Shown: positions 10,955 through 21,406 of the stretch, one piece after another
Layout of the letters: each line of letters opens with the position of its first letter
Position numbering within the stretch: position 1 is the stretch's first letter
Origin: Dastarcus helophoroides
Taxonomy: Eukaryota; Arthropoda; Insecta; Coleoptera; Bothrideridae
Length of the DNA: 64,000 nt
NCBI GenBank assembly: GCA_028583605.1
Contig: CM053330.1
Span: forward strand, 16,703,539-16,767,538
Direction: 5' to 3'
Notes under the pieces: generated by a model
Database searches by the model: none
What the model was told of the DNA's origin: nothing
Seen by the model: only the letters and a program-made list of their open reading frames with translations
Translations under genes and position numbers: made by a program

Positions 10955-11145
10955 GATTGTAGAGAGCTAGAGAGACTACAAATTCATGCAGCCCTCCAGG
11001 CGTGAATTCTTTAGTACTTACTTGTCGGAACATTTGTTAGCATTCGAGTTGGATATACCAAACTGACGATATCTAACAAGATCGAAACCGGTCTTTGGTT
11101 TCCAAACTTCGAATCTAATAAATGTTCACACCTATTGGTCTGCAT
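10955..11145 (+). repeat. Hammerhead-bearing insertion in the right arm
   Basis: The left arm of the host element lacks this segment, so it is an insertion of about 190 bp. It carries the second hammerhead motif. Its 3' half resembles 44650-44815, which shares ATTCGA, AACTGA, ATCGAAACC, TTGGTTT and TTCGA..TAAATATTC-type blocks in the same order. It is thus a copy of a dispersed ribozyme-bearing repeat. Confidence 0.65.
11057..11099 (+). ncRNA. Hammerhead ribozyme motif, second copy
   Basis: Stem I 5' strand ACCAAA (11057-11062). Core CTGACGA (11063-11069). Stem II ATCT/AGAT with an AACA loop (11071-11082). GAAA (11084-11087). A minimal stem III from the palindrome ACCGGT (A87-T92, C88-G91, two-base loop). 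Cleavage site TC ending at 11093. Stem I 3' strand TTTGGT (11094-11099) is perfectly complementary to the 5' strand. The stem II closing pair is a T-C mismatch (11070/11083) where a G-C pair is normal, so activity may be weak. Tiny stem III hammerheads in Penelope-like elements are known to work best as dimers. Confidence 0.7.
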
Positions 11146-11749
11146 TAGCATAAGTCAACAGATAAAAAAAAAATATGTTTTAATTTACGTAAATAATAAT
11201 GTGAAACTAGCGTCCTCTAGGGGTAGAGTCAAAATAAACCTAAAATTCGTAATTTTTACACCAAAAAACATATCATTCTCCAATATTAAAATTATAGCAT
11301 CAAAACTTTCTTAATTATTGAGAAATTTTACAATAAAACTTAAACTTTGAAAACCCTGTAGCTCTTAAACCAGCGAGATTAGTATGTGGCATGGTAAGCT
11401 CAATCGTAACATTTTGGTGTGTAGTATCTCCAGTTTAGCGTTGGCCTATTCTTTCTGACTCACCCTGTATATTTGATTATAAAACAGTGCATTCTCAAAC
11501 GATTGAGCACTCAGCCTTCAAAGTCCTGTGTTCCTTACTTCCTTCTTGAGTGTACTGTGTGAGATACGAACTTTATATCCTCTATTGCTATACAAACTGC
11601 TATGGCATTTACTGTTTTAGTGTACAGTGATTCTACATTTATTAAACTGTTAAAATAATAATCAAACTAAAACACAATTTAAACAATGCACAATAATCAA
11701 TTTAACTTAGGCCTATAGATATGTTTGAGACAGAAGACTTGTCAAGGAC

Positions 11750-11830
11750 AATGTATTTTAGTAGGACTGCCCTGTTTCGCTTGACTCGCTTAAGAGGTCG
11801 CGGGTTCAAATCCGGGTGCCCAAGCTTCTT
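11750..11830 (+). repeat. tRNA-derived SINE-like head fragment
   Basis: GGTTCAAATCC at 11803-11813 matches a Pol III B box. It is preceded by GAGGTCGCG and followed by GGGTGCC. A similar block occurs on the minus strand at 13408-13480. The TPsiC stem does not pair well and no acceptor stem is visible, so this is not a working tRNA gene. Confidence 0.4.
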
Positions 11831-11831
11831 A

Positions 11832-13405
11832 GACGCGTTGAGGTCTTTTTGAGAGTAAGTAAACTTATAATTTCTCATCACCATCACTTTAATTTACTTA
11901 ACCAACATGCTCTAATATTAACAGTAGAGCATATTGGTAACGCTTCATGGCCGCACGTGGTGGTGACGCTATAAACTTATCTAACTATATTACGAACTAT
12001 AAATTTACCACCCGTCCAAAATTGCCTAACGCCCTAAAAAAGTTTTTACTGCAAAAAAGGTAACCGCCTATTAAATTTTAGCAACCACAAGAAAAAAAAC
12101 ATTCTCACAACCTCTTAACAATTTTTGACTATGAAAAAAGAGATTATTATACGTTGCGATGGCAACACACCAGAGCACCTCCGGCGACACACCGGTTGAA
12201 AAACACTGGCTTAGGTTATATGATTCATATCAAATTGGAATGTGGTCGAAAGTTTTATAATTTTCTGTTTTAAGCTCTAAATGTTGCCCTCGGGTCGTTT
12301 CCTATTCAGATATTGATTGGCTTTTTTTTATCACGATACGCTGAATAACTAGATCATTTATTATTCTGCAGATTACCAAAATAATAACATAGCTGCTGGA
12401 AAACATCTAAAAGTTCTATATTCCTCCAATGGCATTGCGCTACTTTGTTCTTTTAATTTAAAATGCTGCATCAGACCAATTTATCTGCAGAACGTTTTAA
12501 TCACGATGCTCTTTGTCCACAAAGTCTAAAGGCAAAATATCTCAAACAAACACTGTTTTGAATATTCCCGACCGTAATGGATAGAGAAGTGTTTAAAATG
12601 TAATTTGCGGAGAAGCGAGTGGAAAGGGCGTCGAAATAGAAATTCTACATCTTAATGTAGCTTGTCAGGCGGCGGGAAGATGCGCCAGTTAACTAGAGAA
12701 AACGAATCCTCGGATATTCGAGTTATTAATTCAGCTCTCAATTCCAGAATAATAACTTATATTTTAAATGACCCCCCGAACGAAGATGTAGAATAGCGGG
12801 CTGTATTTGTAAAATTAAATCTGCATGATGAATGAAAACAAAGTTTCCCAAAATCGCCATTTTAATCACTCTTCCAAATGTGTTTTTCTTTTGTCCTAAA
12901 TACTTATTAGAATGGTACAACAGTGAGTATTCAAGTAGAGTCAAAATTCTGAGTCGGAGCACCCTATTAGAAATTTTTTACTTTTGGGTTGAACCACGCC
13001 AAAATATCTCTTTTCTAAGTTTCAACTCTAACCGCGAAAATGTAAGAAAACTATTAAATATAGCAAGTCTGAAAAACTATTTGTCAATGTTAAGTATAAA
13101 TTTGAAACTTCGGCTTATTTTTTGAAGTTTCCACTAATCTAAAATTTCGACTTTAATCCCAAAAGCTTTTAAGGTCCAAATTTTAAGATAAATTTGGAAA
13201 TCTCCGATCTACGTTTGGAATTTTGAGGAAACAACCGAAAATTGAAATATTTTATCAAAATATTTAATCTCACGTTTTCAATTTTTTTGAAGTGAAAACT
13301 TCTTTAGGTAAGTTGAGCAACTTTTGATAGAGAGATAACTTATGGTTATGTTAACGGTATTATATAAATATGGGTAAGACATGTAATACAATTCAAAAAT
13401 GCGTA
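11832..13405. other. Non-coding DNA with a hAT-like end
   Basis: Apart from the hAT-like terminus at 12150-12208, nothing coding is recognised. About 12960-13300 has the AAATTT/TCGA-rich texture of the tracts at 23-24 kb and 47-64 kb, but more diverged. Confidence 0.45.
12150..12208 (-). mobile_element. hAT-like transposon terminus, fragment
   Basis: Read on the minus strand from 12208, the sequence starts CAGTGTTTTTCAACCGGT and continues into a GC-richer stretch. The pattern CAGTGNTTCTCAACC is typical of many hAT terminal repeats. No partner end and no transposase were found, so only a fragment or a very degraded copy is supported. Confidence 0.5.
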
Positions 13406-13407
13406 AT

Positions 13408-13480
13408 TGCCACCGAGGTTTGAACATGCGACCTATCAGGCGAGATCATAAAGAAGTAGTCGCCTTATCCACTGCAACAG
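13408..13480 (-). repeat. tRNA-derived SINE-like head fragment
   Basis: On the minus strand, GCAGTGGATAAGGCG resembles an A box (13461-13477). GTTCAAACCTC resembles a B box (13415-13425). AGGTCGC before the B box and GGTGGC after it match the fragment at 11750-11830. A foldable cloverleaf is not evident. A decayed tRNA gene is the alternative. Confidence 0.4.
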
Positions 13481-13769
13481 AGTGTTTTTGTTGACAACCG
13501 TAAATTTTGTTTCTTAAACATATCTACACTCATATACCTAACTAAGTATATGTCTGCACTCCTACTATAAGTTAAATTGCTTAGTGTTCAATTGTGTTGG
13601 TTTGATTATTATTTCAATTGCTTAATTGTAGAATCACTATGAAGTATATTTCAACAGTGAATAGAAGCAAATATAAAAATGAATATTAAAAACAAATCAT
13701 TTATGGTCGTGGTTTACTCTATTATCGGGATATGTTAAAAACACGACTTTTCGCGACAATAATTTAACC

Positions 13770-14190
13770 AAGAGCCAGTCGGGCTCGCACAATTAGGGTT
13801 GCCTACCAATTACTGCAGTGACAGTGAACATTAAATAGCACAAATTAAATCATTTTTACTTATGTATGAATTTGAAATTTTATCCAGATTTTCTCGTGTT
13901 ACATACTTTTTTCTACAATCAAATTACAATTAAAAATCAATTATTAATGGAACTGATATCCGTGTTAATAATTTGTTATTGTCAGATAAAAAGCATTCAT
14001 TCGCAATTCACAATAAATCGATGACTAACCCAGTTTATGACATGGCCTTGGATCGCGGTAAAATGTTCGATTGTAACCGCAATGACTGGCATTGCTTGCA
14101 GTTTAATAAACTAGTGCTAACTCCGAAAATGTTTATTTAAATGAAATAATGTAAAAGACAAGTTTGATCTGCATTTTATTAAAAAAAAAT
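13770..14190 (+). repeat. Dispersed repeat R, copy 1
   Basis: This segment is repeated in reverse orientation at 33487-33925. Shared blocks in order include TACCAATTACT, TTTTCTCGTGTTA or its equivalent, TGATTGTAGAAAAAAG-type, ATCGATGA, TAACCCAGT, ATCGCGGTAAAATGTTCGAT-type and TTTGATCTGCATT. It is non-coding, about 410 bp, and clearly diverged. No terminal inverted repeats were defined. Confidence 0.7.
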
Positions 14191-14235
14191 GGGTCAAAAA
14201 CCTATTTTCCATAATTTTCTTCTCACGAACTGTTA

Positions 14236-16730
14236 CGATATCAAAAAAACTTGCAGTTTGCCGATAATCTATGGCTAAATATCAACATCCCCTGGTTAAG
14301 GTCTTCTTCCCGAACTGACGACGCGGAAAGAGTGGTAGAGGCTTTTGCCATCACTTGTAGGACTATCGCAATTAGTTGAGGAACCCACAAGAATTCCTGA
14401 TGTAGATACCCATCAACCTAATCCACTTGACCTTTTCCTTACAAATTCACCAAATTCGTAACAAATCTCTGTGACATCACCGCTTGAAAATTCGGATCAC
14501 AAGCTTGTAGCAGCCTCTCGCTCGCTTCATATCCTTCCCAGGCGTAGTCCTGTAGGGTTTGGCACTTTAACTCTGCAAACTGGGAAGAATTGAGAGACTT
14601 CTTTGCATTTTTCCCATGGCAGGAAGTCTGCTTTAACTCAGACAACCCTTCCTTAGTCACCGAATCCATCATGAAAACTGTCCTGATTGATATAGAATGC
14701 TCAATTCCCCACTCCCAAAAGAAGTCTGCCTCCAGTAAATCTTGGTTCCTGCAAAAATCGCGCATATCGTTGTTGGCGAAATAGTCCCTCAGTCGAGACT
14801 CGGATGCAAGAAATTCTTGTAAACAGGTTATTGACGAGGCAAAAGGTGATTTCGATCGTAAAATGCGCCAGAAGCTTATCAACTGTCCGAACGGTTCCAG
14901 GTCCTTTTGGAGATTTGCAAAGTCGATTGGAAAGAATTTTACACCTTTAAATTTTTCACCTCTACTCGATGAAAATAGCAATATTGCTACTACCTACAGG
15001 GAAAACGCTGACATGTTAGCCTTAATGTTTGCTGAAAATTCCAATCTTCATTCTCGAAACGCAGAACCTCCTATTTCCCCTAAAGTTGGCACTTCGATGC
15101 CTAGAATTGTTTTCAGACAACGCACAATCAGGGAGATTCTCCTTGAGCTCAACACCTCGAAAGCTTCTGGCCTTGATGGTATTCCCGCTATTGTTCTTAA
15201 GAAGTGCGCCCTAAAATTGACTCCTGTCCTAAGCAAATTGTTCACGCTCTCTTACAACAAAGGTGTATTCCCTACAACTGAAAATCTGCCAGAGTGCAGC
15301 CTGTCCCTAAAAAGGGAAAAAAGAATTTAGCTAACAACTATCGCCCTATATCTTTGTTACCCGTTATATCTAAAGTGATGGAAAAGGTTATCAACATCAA
15401 GATTCTCAAATGTCTGTAGGAAAATAGAATCATCTCCGACAGGCAATAAGGTTTTAGACAACAACGTTCCACTGATGATCTACTGGCATATGTTATTCAT
15501 ATCTGTAACTCAGCTATGGAAAAACATAGAGAGGCTAGATTGTGGCATTGGGTATTTTAAAGGCTTTGACAGGGTCTGGCATCGATCTCTTCTCGCCAAA
15601 TTAACATCTTATGGTGGTCCTCCTGGACTCTGTCATTTGATATCCAATTTTCTCGCTGATAGATCTCTTCAGATCGACGTCGATGGCATCTTATCCGAGA
15701 CATTTGTGATTAACGCAGGGGTGCCTCAGGGGTCTGTTCTGTCTCCTACTCTATTTCTGTTACACATAAACGATCTCTTAGCTTCAACTTTTAATCCTAT
15801 ATACAGCTACGCAGATGATAGTAACCTTGTGTCATCTTTTTTTCTTCAATAAACCATTATCTATCGCTGCTTCAAATCGACTAAGGGAACAGCAGATACA
15901 GACGATTAATCAAGATCTCGAGATTATTATTGAATGGGGTAAGAACAATTTGGTTGACTTTAATGCTTCAAAAACTCAGGCCGCGGTTTTCTTTAAGAAA
16001 ATATCAAGGGATAATGCAACAAACATACTAATGGACGGTAAAATTCTTTCGATGGGATCTAATATATCTATCCTAGGAGTGAATGTGAGCACTAACTTCT
16101 CTTAGGACGATCATGTGCGCGCCATTGCCAAATCCGCCTCTCAGAAGCTAGGCTTTCTTTTTAGAGCTAAACAGTACTTCACATCTCATCAGCTATTAAC
16201 ACTATACAAAGCTCATGTTAGGCAAACACTAGAATACTGTTCTCATGTTTGGAGTTCAGTCCCAAAACACACTTTAGCTCTCTTGGATTCAATTCAAAGA
16301 AAAGCGATTCGCCTAATTGATGACGAGAGTCTGACCGAAATTCTCGAAACAGTAGCACACAAGTGTATGGTTGGTGACTTGTCTCTTTTTTACACGTACT
16401 ATCATGGAAGATGCTGGCAGGAACTAATAGGATTGATCCCCCCAAGGGCAAGATTCTTAAGGCGTACTAGACAGTCAGAGACAGCAAATTCCTGTGCGGT
16501 CTAGCTTGACACAGTAAGGACTTCTGTCTACGGAGACTCTTTTTTTTATAGAACTTTCAATTAATGGAGCTTGTTACCGAAAAGAATTTTCCCTAAAAAT
16601 TACAACCTATCCTTGTTTAAGGAGGCGGTTCATCGCCATCTATCCTTGTTTCCGCATCTTACTCGCAGTGCTTTGAAAGCATAATGGGGTTACCCTTTGC
16701 GAGCGGATTAAACTTAAAGGAAAAAAAAAT
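14236..16730 (+). mobile_element. Jockey-like non-LTR retrotransposon, copy 1
   Basis: This is a 5'-truncated copy. It starts inside the endonuclease region and ends in a short A-rich tail (about 16720-16729), as expected for target-primed reverse transcription. A second copy of the same family lies at 41695-44337 in the opposite orientation and starts at almost the same internal point. Full-length Jockey elements are usually 4-5 kb, so roughly half is missing. Confidence 0.9.
14260..16503 (+). pseudogene. Endonuclease/reverse transcriptase ORF2, decayed
   Basis: The product would nick target DNA and copy the element RNA into it. Reading in shifting frames gives the end of the endonuclease domain (PLDLFLTNSPNS, LENSDHKLVA). 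It then gives the reverse transcriptase: KASGLDGIPAIVLKKCA near 15150, FKGFDRVWHRSLLAKL near 15570, GVPQGSVLSPTLFLLHINDL near 15720 and the catalytic box YADD at 15808-15819. The C-terminal thumb and tail continue to about 16500 (YKAHVRQTLEYCSHVW). At least four frame breaks and several stops (for example in LTNSPNS-stop) make it a pseudogene. The catalytic YADD is intact here, unlike in copy 2. Confidence 0.92.
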
Positions 16731-16884
16731 TAAACATGTAAACAACGCACAAATTTACATGAAACAACAGAAATTCATTTCTGCTACCAGGTAAATTTAT
16801 TTTATAGGTGGTTTAAGATTGTCAGAATTACAATTTATTCTTGGGCTTATTCAATCTGTTTGAATTTATCATAGTGTTCGTGAG

Positions 16885-18625
16885 ATGAGAAATCATGTCG
16901 CCGAAAAGAAAACGTTTGTGCCTCAAAGACAAAATCAAAATAATCAAGGAAAGCGAAAAGTATTCGTGAAGTTCTCGAAACTTTGGAGAAAAATTTGAAG
17001 TTAGCAAAAAATAAATTAACGACAATTTAAAAACCATAAATTACATCAGAAAAATTTTTGAAGGTGTTAATTTACAACAAAAATGGAAGCTTCCCAAATT
17101 GGATGGAGCAACTGTGGATCAAGTAGTCTATAGATGGCTCTGTATGAACAGAAATTAAAAAAAATCGAATCTAAACCCTTAATCAAACAACAAGTCCTGG
17201 ACGCAGCAAGACATTTAAATGTTGAAAATTTTGGAGCTCCAGATGCTTGGTTGGAATATTTCTGTCAAAGGCATAACATCACTTTTAAAACAATTTGTGG
17301 TGAGTCCACCAATGTAAATTTGGAGATATACAAGCATGGAAAACAAAATTACCTTTTATTTTCGCATTAAAAAATGATCAATATCCTGGAAAAAAGACAG
17401 CAAAACAACATTTGACAATTTTATGTTGAACAAATATGGAAGGTGCCAAAGAAAATCCTTTAATTATTGGGAAAAGTAAGAATCCTTGTTGTGTTATAGG
17501 AAGTCATTTTGATAAATTACTTTTAGAATGGGCACACAACAGGAAGGCTTAGATGACCTCAGATATTATGATAAAATTGTTGCATCAATTTCACAGTACA
17601 ATGAGAAAGCAAAACTGAAAAGTGCTTTTATTTTTGGATAATGCAACTTGACATCCTAAGATTGAGTTACCAAATGTAAAATTGGTTTTTCTTCCTTCAA
17701 ACACTATGTCGCATTTTGAGTCGTTGGATCAAAGCGCAATTCAGAACTTTAAAATGATATGCCGTGGTTTTAAAAGACTCTTGTCGTTCATTGACAGCGA
17801 ATGCGACTTTGAAAATTCTGAAAAAAGCATAAATTTAATAAATGCTTTAATATGGATTGCAGCAGCATGGAAAAAAGTTTCGGCATTCACAATTATTAAA
17901 TGTTTTTCCAAAGCTGGATTCTTTCAGTTGGAAATGCAGAATGATGAGAGTTTTTTCAAGAAAAACCAGATACCCTTTGCCCGGCTCATTTTTCCAAAAA
18001 TCAAAAATGAGATCACAAGTTTATGTGATTTTGCTTCAGTGAGCGCATAGGGAATCCCAATTTCGATATAGCGGAAATTGTGCAAGAATTGTGAGGTAAC
18101 GATAATTCCGATACAATCGAAGTGGTCGAGGAAGTTTACTCAAAATCATCTTTGTCAAATATCAATGAATTATGTGAAAAATTAAGAGATATGCAAAATT
18201 ATTTTATGTATAATAACTCTGCTGATATGGCCATCGACGTTTCAAAAATTTTACATAAATATGAAGCTGAGAAACATAAATATAAATAAAATAAATTAAG
18301 GCAAGCAACAATACATACCTTTTTTATGAAACAATAAAAATAAAATTAAAAAATATTAAACTGTTTTTCATTTAGTCATGTTTCTGTGTTGTTATATTCG
18401 AGTTAAAATAGAAATAAAGATTTAGAAGCAAAACACTTTAATATATTTCTAAAACCAAAATATGTACGTACCTATATCTATATAGGTGGCGCGTACAAAC
18501 ATTTACTTAGGTTTAAAGTAAATTTTGCTTCTTTTGTGCTGCACACCTGTATATATCATCCAGGTTTCTATAACGGTCAAAATTTTAGATTATTTTGATG
18601 GCTGGTATTTACAGGTTTTACTGTA
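16885..18625 (+). mobile_element. Tigger/pogo-like transposon, decayed
   Basis: The right terminal repeat reads CAGTAAAACCTG on the minus strand (18612-18623), followed by TA (18624-18625). This is the usual Tigger/pogo end and target. The matching left end was not found, so it may be lost or diverged just after the Jockey-like tail that ends at 16730. The interior holds the transposase pseudogene. Confidence 0.75.
16894..18290 (+). pseudogene. Tigger-like transposase, broken
   Basis: The region starts with MSPKRKRLCLKDKIKIIK, the CENP-B-like N-terminal helix-turn-helix. The second DNA-binding half follows (17134-17370: LIKQQVLDAARHLNVE, WLEYFCQRHNI). The DDE_1 catalytic core is represented by FLDNAT near 17635 (second Asp) and FLPSNTMSHFESLDQSAIQNFK from 17690, which holds the third acidic residue. 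The C-terminal helices run to 18050. The stretch that should carry the first catalytic Asp appears deleted near 17300-17340, and there are several stops and frame changes. Family members cut at TA dinucleotides. This copy cannot be active. Confidence 0.88.
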
Positions 18626-19046
18626 TTAGATCCATGAAAATATGTAAGTAAAGTCAGGCTTCAAAGGCGAATTTAGGAGACAATAACAATTTAAATCAGG
18701 GCCAAATGTATCACTGCTTAGGTCTTAGTTTCCAAAATATTATATTGGTGTAAAATTACTCTTGATATAACTATTTCAAAAAATTCAAGTGCTTCACATT
18801 TGTTGATAATAGAATAGAGGAAAGATAGATAATAGAGCAAAAATAGTGCAATCTAGTGTTTTAATTGAATTTATGAATTTATTGAGCTTGGAACACACAA
18901 GATGATAAATTAATAGTGTATTGACCAACAAATAATTGCAAGCTTGATTAAAATTATCAGGTTTGAAATGACGCTACAAGTGAGTGTCATTAATGCAAAA
19001 TTTACTAGAGGTGCACTTACTGATGATTAATCTTGTCAAAGGAAAA
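18626..19046. other. AT-rich non-coding DNA
   Basis: I see no gene or repeat that I can name between the Tigger end and the mariner. Confidence 0.5.
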
Positions 19047-19048
19047 TA

Positions 19049-20339
19049 CGAGGGCGGTCCGATAAGTACTTATTCTCATCGCCCGATGGCGCCACTATCG
19101 CAAGAGAAATTTATTATCATGTAGTACATTCTCGTAGACGGCTACTATCAAAATTTCAGCCGAATCGGACTCGTAATTTTGTTTTCACCGCGTGTGAAAG
19201 CGGGCGTGTCCGCGGATTTTAGAAACATGAAAAAAGAGCAATACGGGTCGGTAATTCGATTCTTGTTTTTGGAAGGGAAATCGCGCAACAAAATCAAAGA
19301 GCGCTTGGATGCTGTGTACGGTGACTCCTCTCCTTCGATGGCGACCGTCAAAAATTGGTTTAACGAGTTTCAGCGTGGTCGCACGTTGGTTTTTGATGAG
19401 CCACGCCCAGGTGCCCCGAAAACGGCTACTACGGAGAATAACGTGACAAAAATCCACGATCTCGTATTGACAGACCGCCGATTGAAGGTACGCGAGATAG
19501 CTGAGACAGTAGGCATCTCAAAAGACCGCGTAGGTCATATCCTGCATGAAATTTTGGGCATGCGAAAGCTGTCGGCGCGATGGGTGCCGCGTTTGCTCAC
19601 TCCGGACAACAAGTGCAATCGTGAGACCACTTCAGAGCAATGTTTGACGCTGTTTAAGCGCAATCCGAAGGAGTTTCTGCATGGTTTCTTGACCGTCGAC
19701 GAAACATGGATCCACGGGTACACGCCAGAGACCAAGGAACAGTCGAAACAGCGGACTTCACCCGGTGAATGTGTTCCGAAGAAGGCGAAGACTGTCCTAT
19801 CGGCCGGAAAGGTGATGGCCACAGTTTTCTGGGATTCACAAGGTGTGATCTGCATCGACTACCTGGAGAAGGGCCAAACGATCACAAGGCTGTACTATGC
19901 CGAAATATTGGGCCGATTCGACGCCAAATTGCAGAAAAAACGGCCCCATTTGGCGAAGAAAAAAGTGCTTTTCCACCATGACAACGCACCGGCTCACACC
20001 TCCACCCTCGACACGGCCAAATTGATCGAATTAGGCTACGAACCTCTGCTCCATCCACCGTATTCTCCAGATTTGGCCCCGTGCGAATTTTATTTATTTC
20101 CAAACTTGAAAAAGTCACTCGCCGGCCACAAATTTGAGTCGAATGAAGAGTGCATCGCCGCCATGGAGGCCTCCTTTGCAGACCTCGAGAAAACGTATAT
20201 TTTAGACGGGTTAAAGAAGTTGGATCATCGCTGGGTCAAGTGTTTCGAGTGAAAAGGAGACTACGTTGAGAAATAAATTGCCACTTTTCCAAAATTTTCG
20301 TTTTTCATTGTAGACTAAGTACTTATCGGACCACCCTCG
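19049..20339 (+). mobile_element. Mariner element, nearly intact
   Basis: The 24-bp terminal inverted repeats CGAGGGYGGTCCGATAAGTA(CTTA) lie at 19049-19072 and 20316-20339 and differ at one position. TA flanks both ends (19047-19048 and 20340-20341). The length of 1,291 bp is that of a full mariner. GC content and codon use are clearly higher than in the surroundings, as expected for a recently arrived, possibly horizontally transferred element. Confidence 0.97.
19227..20252 (+). CDS. Mariner transposase, 341 aa, third catalytic residue Glu
   Basis: This is an open transposase for TA-targeted cut-and-paste transposition. I chose the Met at 19227 (MKKEQYGSV) because family members start here; the open frame extends 16 codons upstream to 19179 without family resemblance. 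The N-terminal HTH_48 region and a second HTH (LKVREIAETVGISKDRVGHI) bind the end repeats. The linker motif WVPRLLT is present. Catalytic residues are D158 in TVDETW, D252 in HHDNAPAH and position 287, where Asp is normal but Glu is seen (YSPDLAPCEFYLF). The spacing of 34 is kept. The frame ends at a TGA, after which KGDYVEK is still readable, so about eight residues are lost. HGY replaces the common HWY after the first Asp. It is probably inactive. Irritans-like subfamily is likely. Confidence 0.93.
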   Translation: MKKEQYGSVIRFLFLEGKSRNKIKERLDAVYGDSSPSMATVKNWFNEFQRGRTLVFDEPRPGAPKTATTENNVTKIHDLVLTDRRLKVREIAETVGISKDRVGHILHEILGMRKLSARWVPRLLTPDNKCNRETTSEQCLTLFKRNPKEFLHGFLTVDETWIHGYTPETKEQSKQRTSPGECVPKKAKTVLSAGKVMATVFWDSQGVICIDYLEKGQTITRLYYAEILGRFDAKLQKKRPHLAKKKVLFHHDNAPAHTSTLDTAKLIELGYEPLLHPPYSPDLAPCEFYLFPNLKKSLAGHKFESNEECIAAMEASFADLEKTYILDGLKKLDHRWVKCFE

Positions 20340-20341
20340 TA

Positions 20342-21068
20342 GACCTATTAAAATAGTCTACATCTCTATATGTATATTTAGTATATACTTAACTTCTTGC
20401 TCAAACTGTAGACTTACATTATATAACAAGTCTATTGTACTTACCTAAATATTTAACCAACACAAAATATTGCCATAATTTTCCCGATAAATATAATAAT
20501 ATATTTAGTTACGCGAACAAAAATTGGGATTTATTCTCACTATATTTAAATAAATAACAAAGCTTATTTAGAAACATTATAAACACTCTAATGAACTTGG
20601 AATAATTACGTTCATATTCAAGTTAATTTGTGAATTTCAAAAACATTTAATACACGTAAATGATAACAGATTGGATATATGTAGTTTGTGCCTTTGCTTG
20701 ATTCGAAAAAATAAAACTAAACACATTTTTAACAATGAATACATCAAAATGAAAAAGAAAAGTTATTTTTATTGTTAAATAGAATTTGTTTGTAAATATA
20801 GTAGTAACGGTTAACAAATACCTCAACCATTTTTCGTGTGTAATAGGTAAAAAGTGGATTATAGCACAGCATTTTAAACAAAATATGCCCATATTATATG
20901 CAAATTTTGAACAAAATATGCATCGTAATTACAATTATATGCCCATTAATATGCATTATATGCATCATAAACCTAAAACTATTGGGTCAGATATAAACCA
21001 AACATTTAATGACCGTTTAAAAATGCTATATTTCCATCCAATGTTAATTTATTGCTATAAATCAGAAG
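20342..21068. other. AT-rich non-coding DNA
   Basis: There is no recognisable gene. The open frame at 20786-21109 is AT-driven and has no family features. Confidence 0.5.
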
Positions 21069-21136
21069 TATTAAAATTTCATTTTTATATAATAATTATA
21101 ATATATTAAAATTTCATTTTTATATAATAATTATAT
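21069..21136. repeat. Two-copy tandem repeat, about 34 bp unit
   Basis: TTAAAATTTCATTTTTATAT followed by AATAATTATA occurs twice head to tail, almost unchanged. This is a recent duplication. Confidence 0.85.
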
Positions 21137-21406
21137 TATCAATAATTTGTCTGCTCTAAAATTTCTTGGTGCATATTATTTTAAAAATATAAATATAATT
21201 CGAGCAACTCCTGTTCCGAATTTTAATAGCATTGGGTATGTTGTAATTATTCATTTCATTCAGTATTTTTTTACATACCAAAATTATGTACCAAAAATCA
21301 ATTTACTATTTTAAAATTACTATAAATCGCTTTTTGTGAAGAACATTTTAGAGCTTCATTACTTTTGAATTAAACATTACTTGGAATACAAATATTCCCC
21401 TGAAAC

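Larger units (their letters stand above)
8870..11468. mobile_element. Non-autonomous element with very long inverted repeats
   Basis: Both ends read ACAGGGTG inward. They are followed by matching GGCCAACGCTAAACTGGA, ACGATTGAGCT, GAGCTACAGGG and further blocks. The left arm runs from 8870 to about 9330 and the right arm from about 10864 to 11468, both ending at the nested mariner. The right arm also carries an unrelated insertion of about 190 bp (about 10955-11145). No transposase of its own is visible. Insects carry many ACAGGGTG-ended repeats, but I cannot assign a superfamily, and no clear target duplication is seen. Confidence 0.75.

Noticed and set aside
11761..11832. Possible tRNA gene
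   Set aside because: The B box is good, but the TPsiC stem mismatches and no acceptor stem or anticodon arm can be drawn.
13405..13480. Possible tRNA gene on minus
   Set aside because: A- and B-box-like sequences are present, but no convincing cloverleaf; better as a SINE-like fragment.
19148..20118. Minus-strand frames across the intact mariner
   Set aside because: They are antisense shadows of the plus-strand transposase, favoured by its higher GC content.
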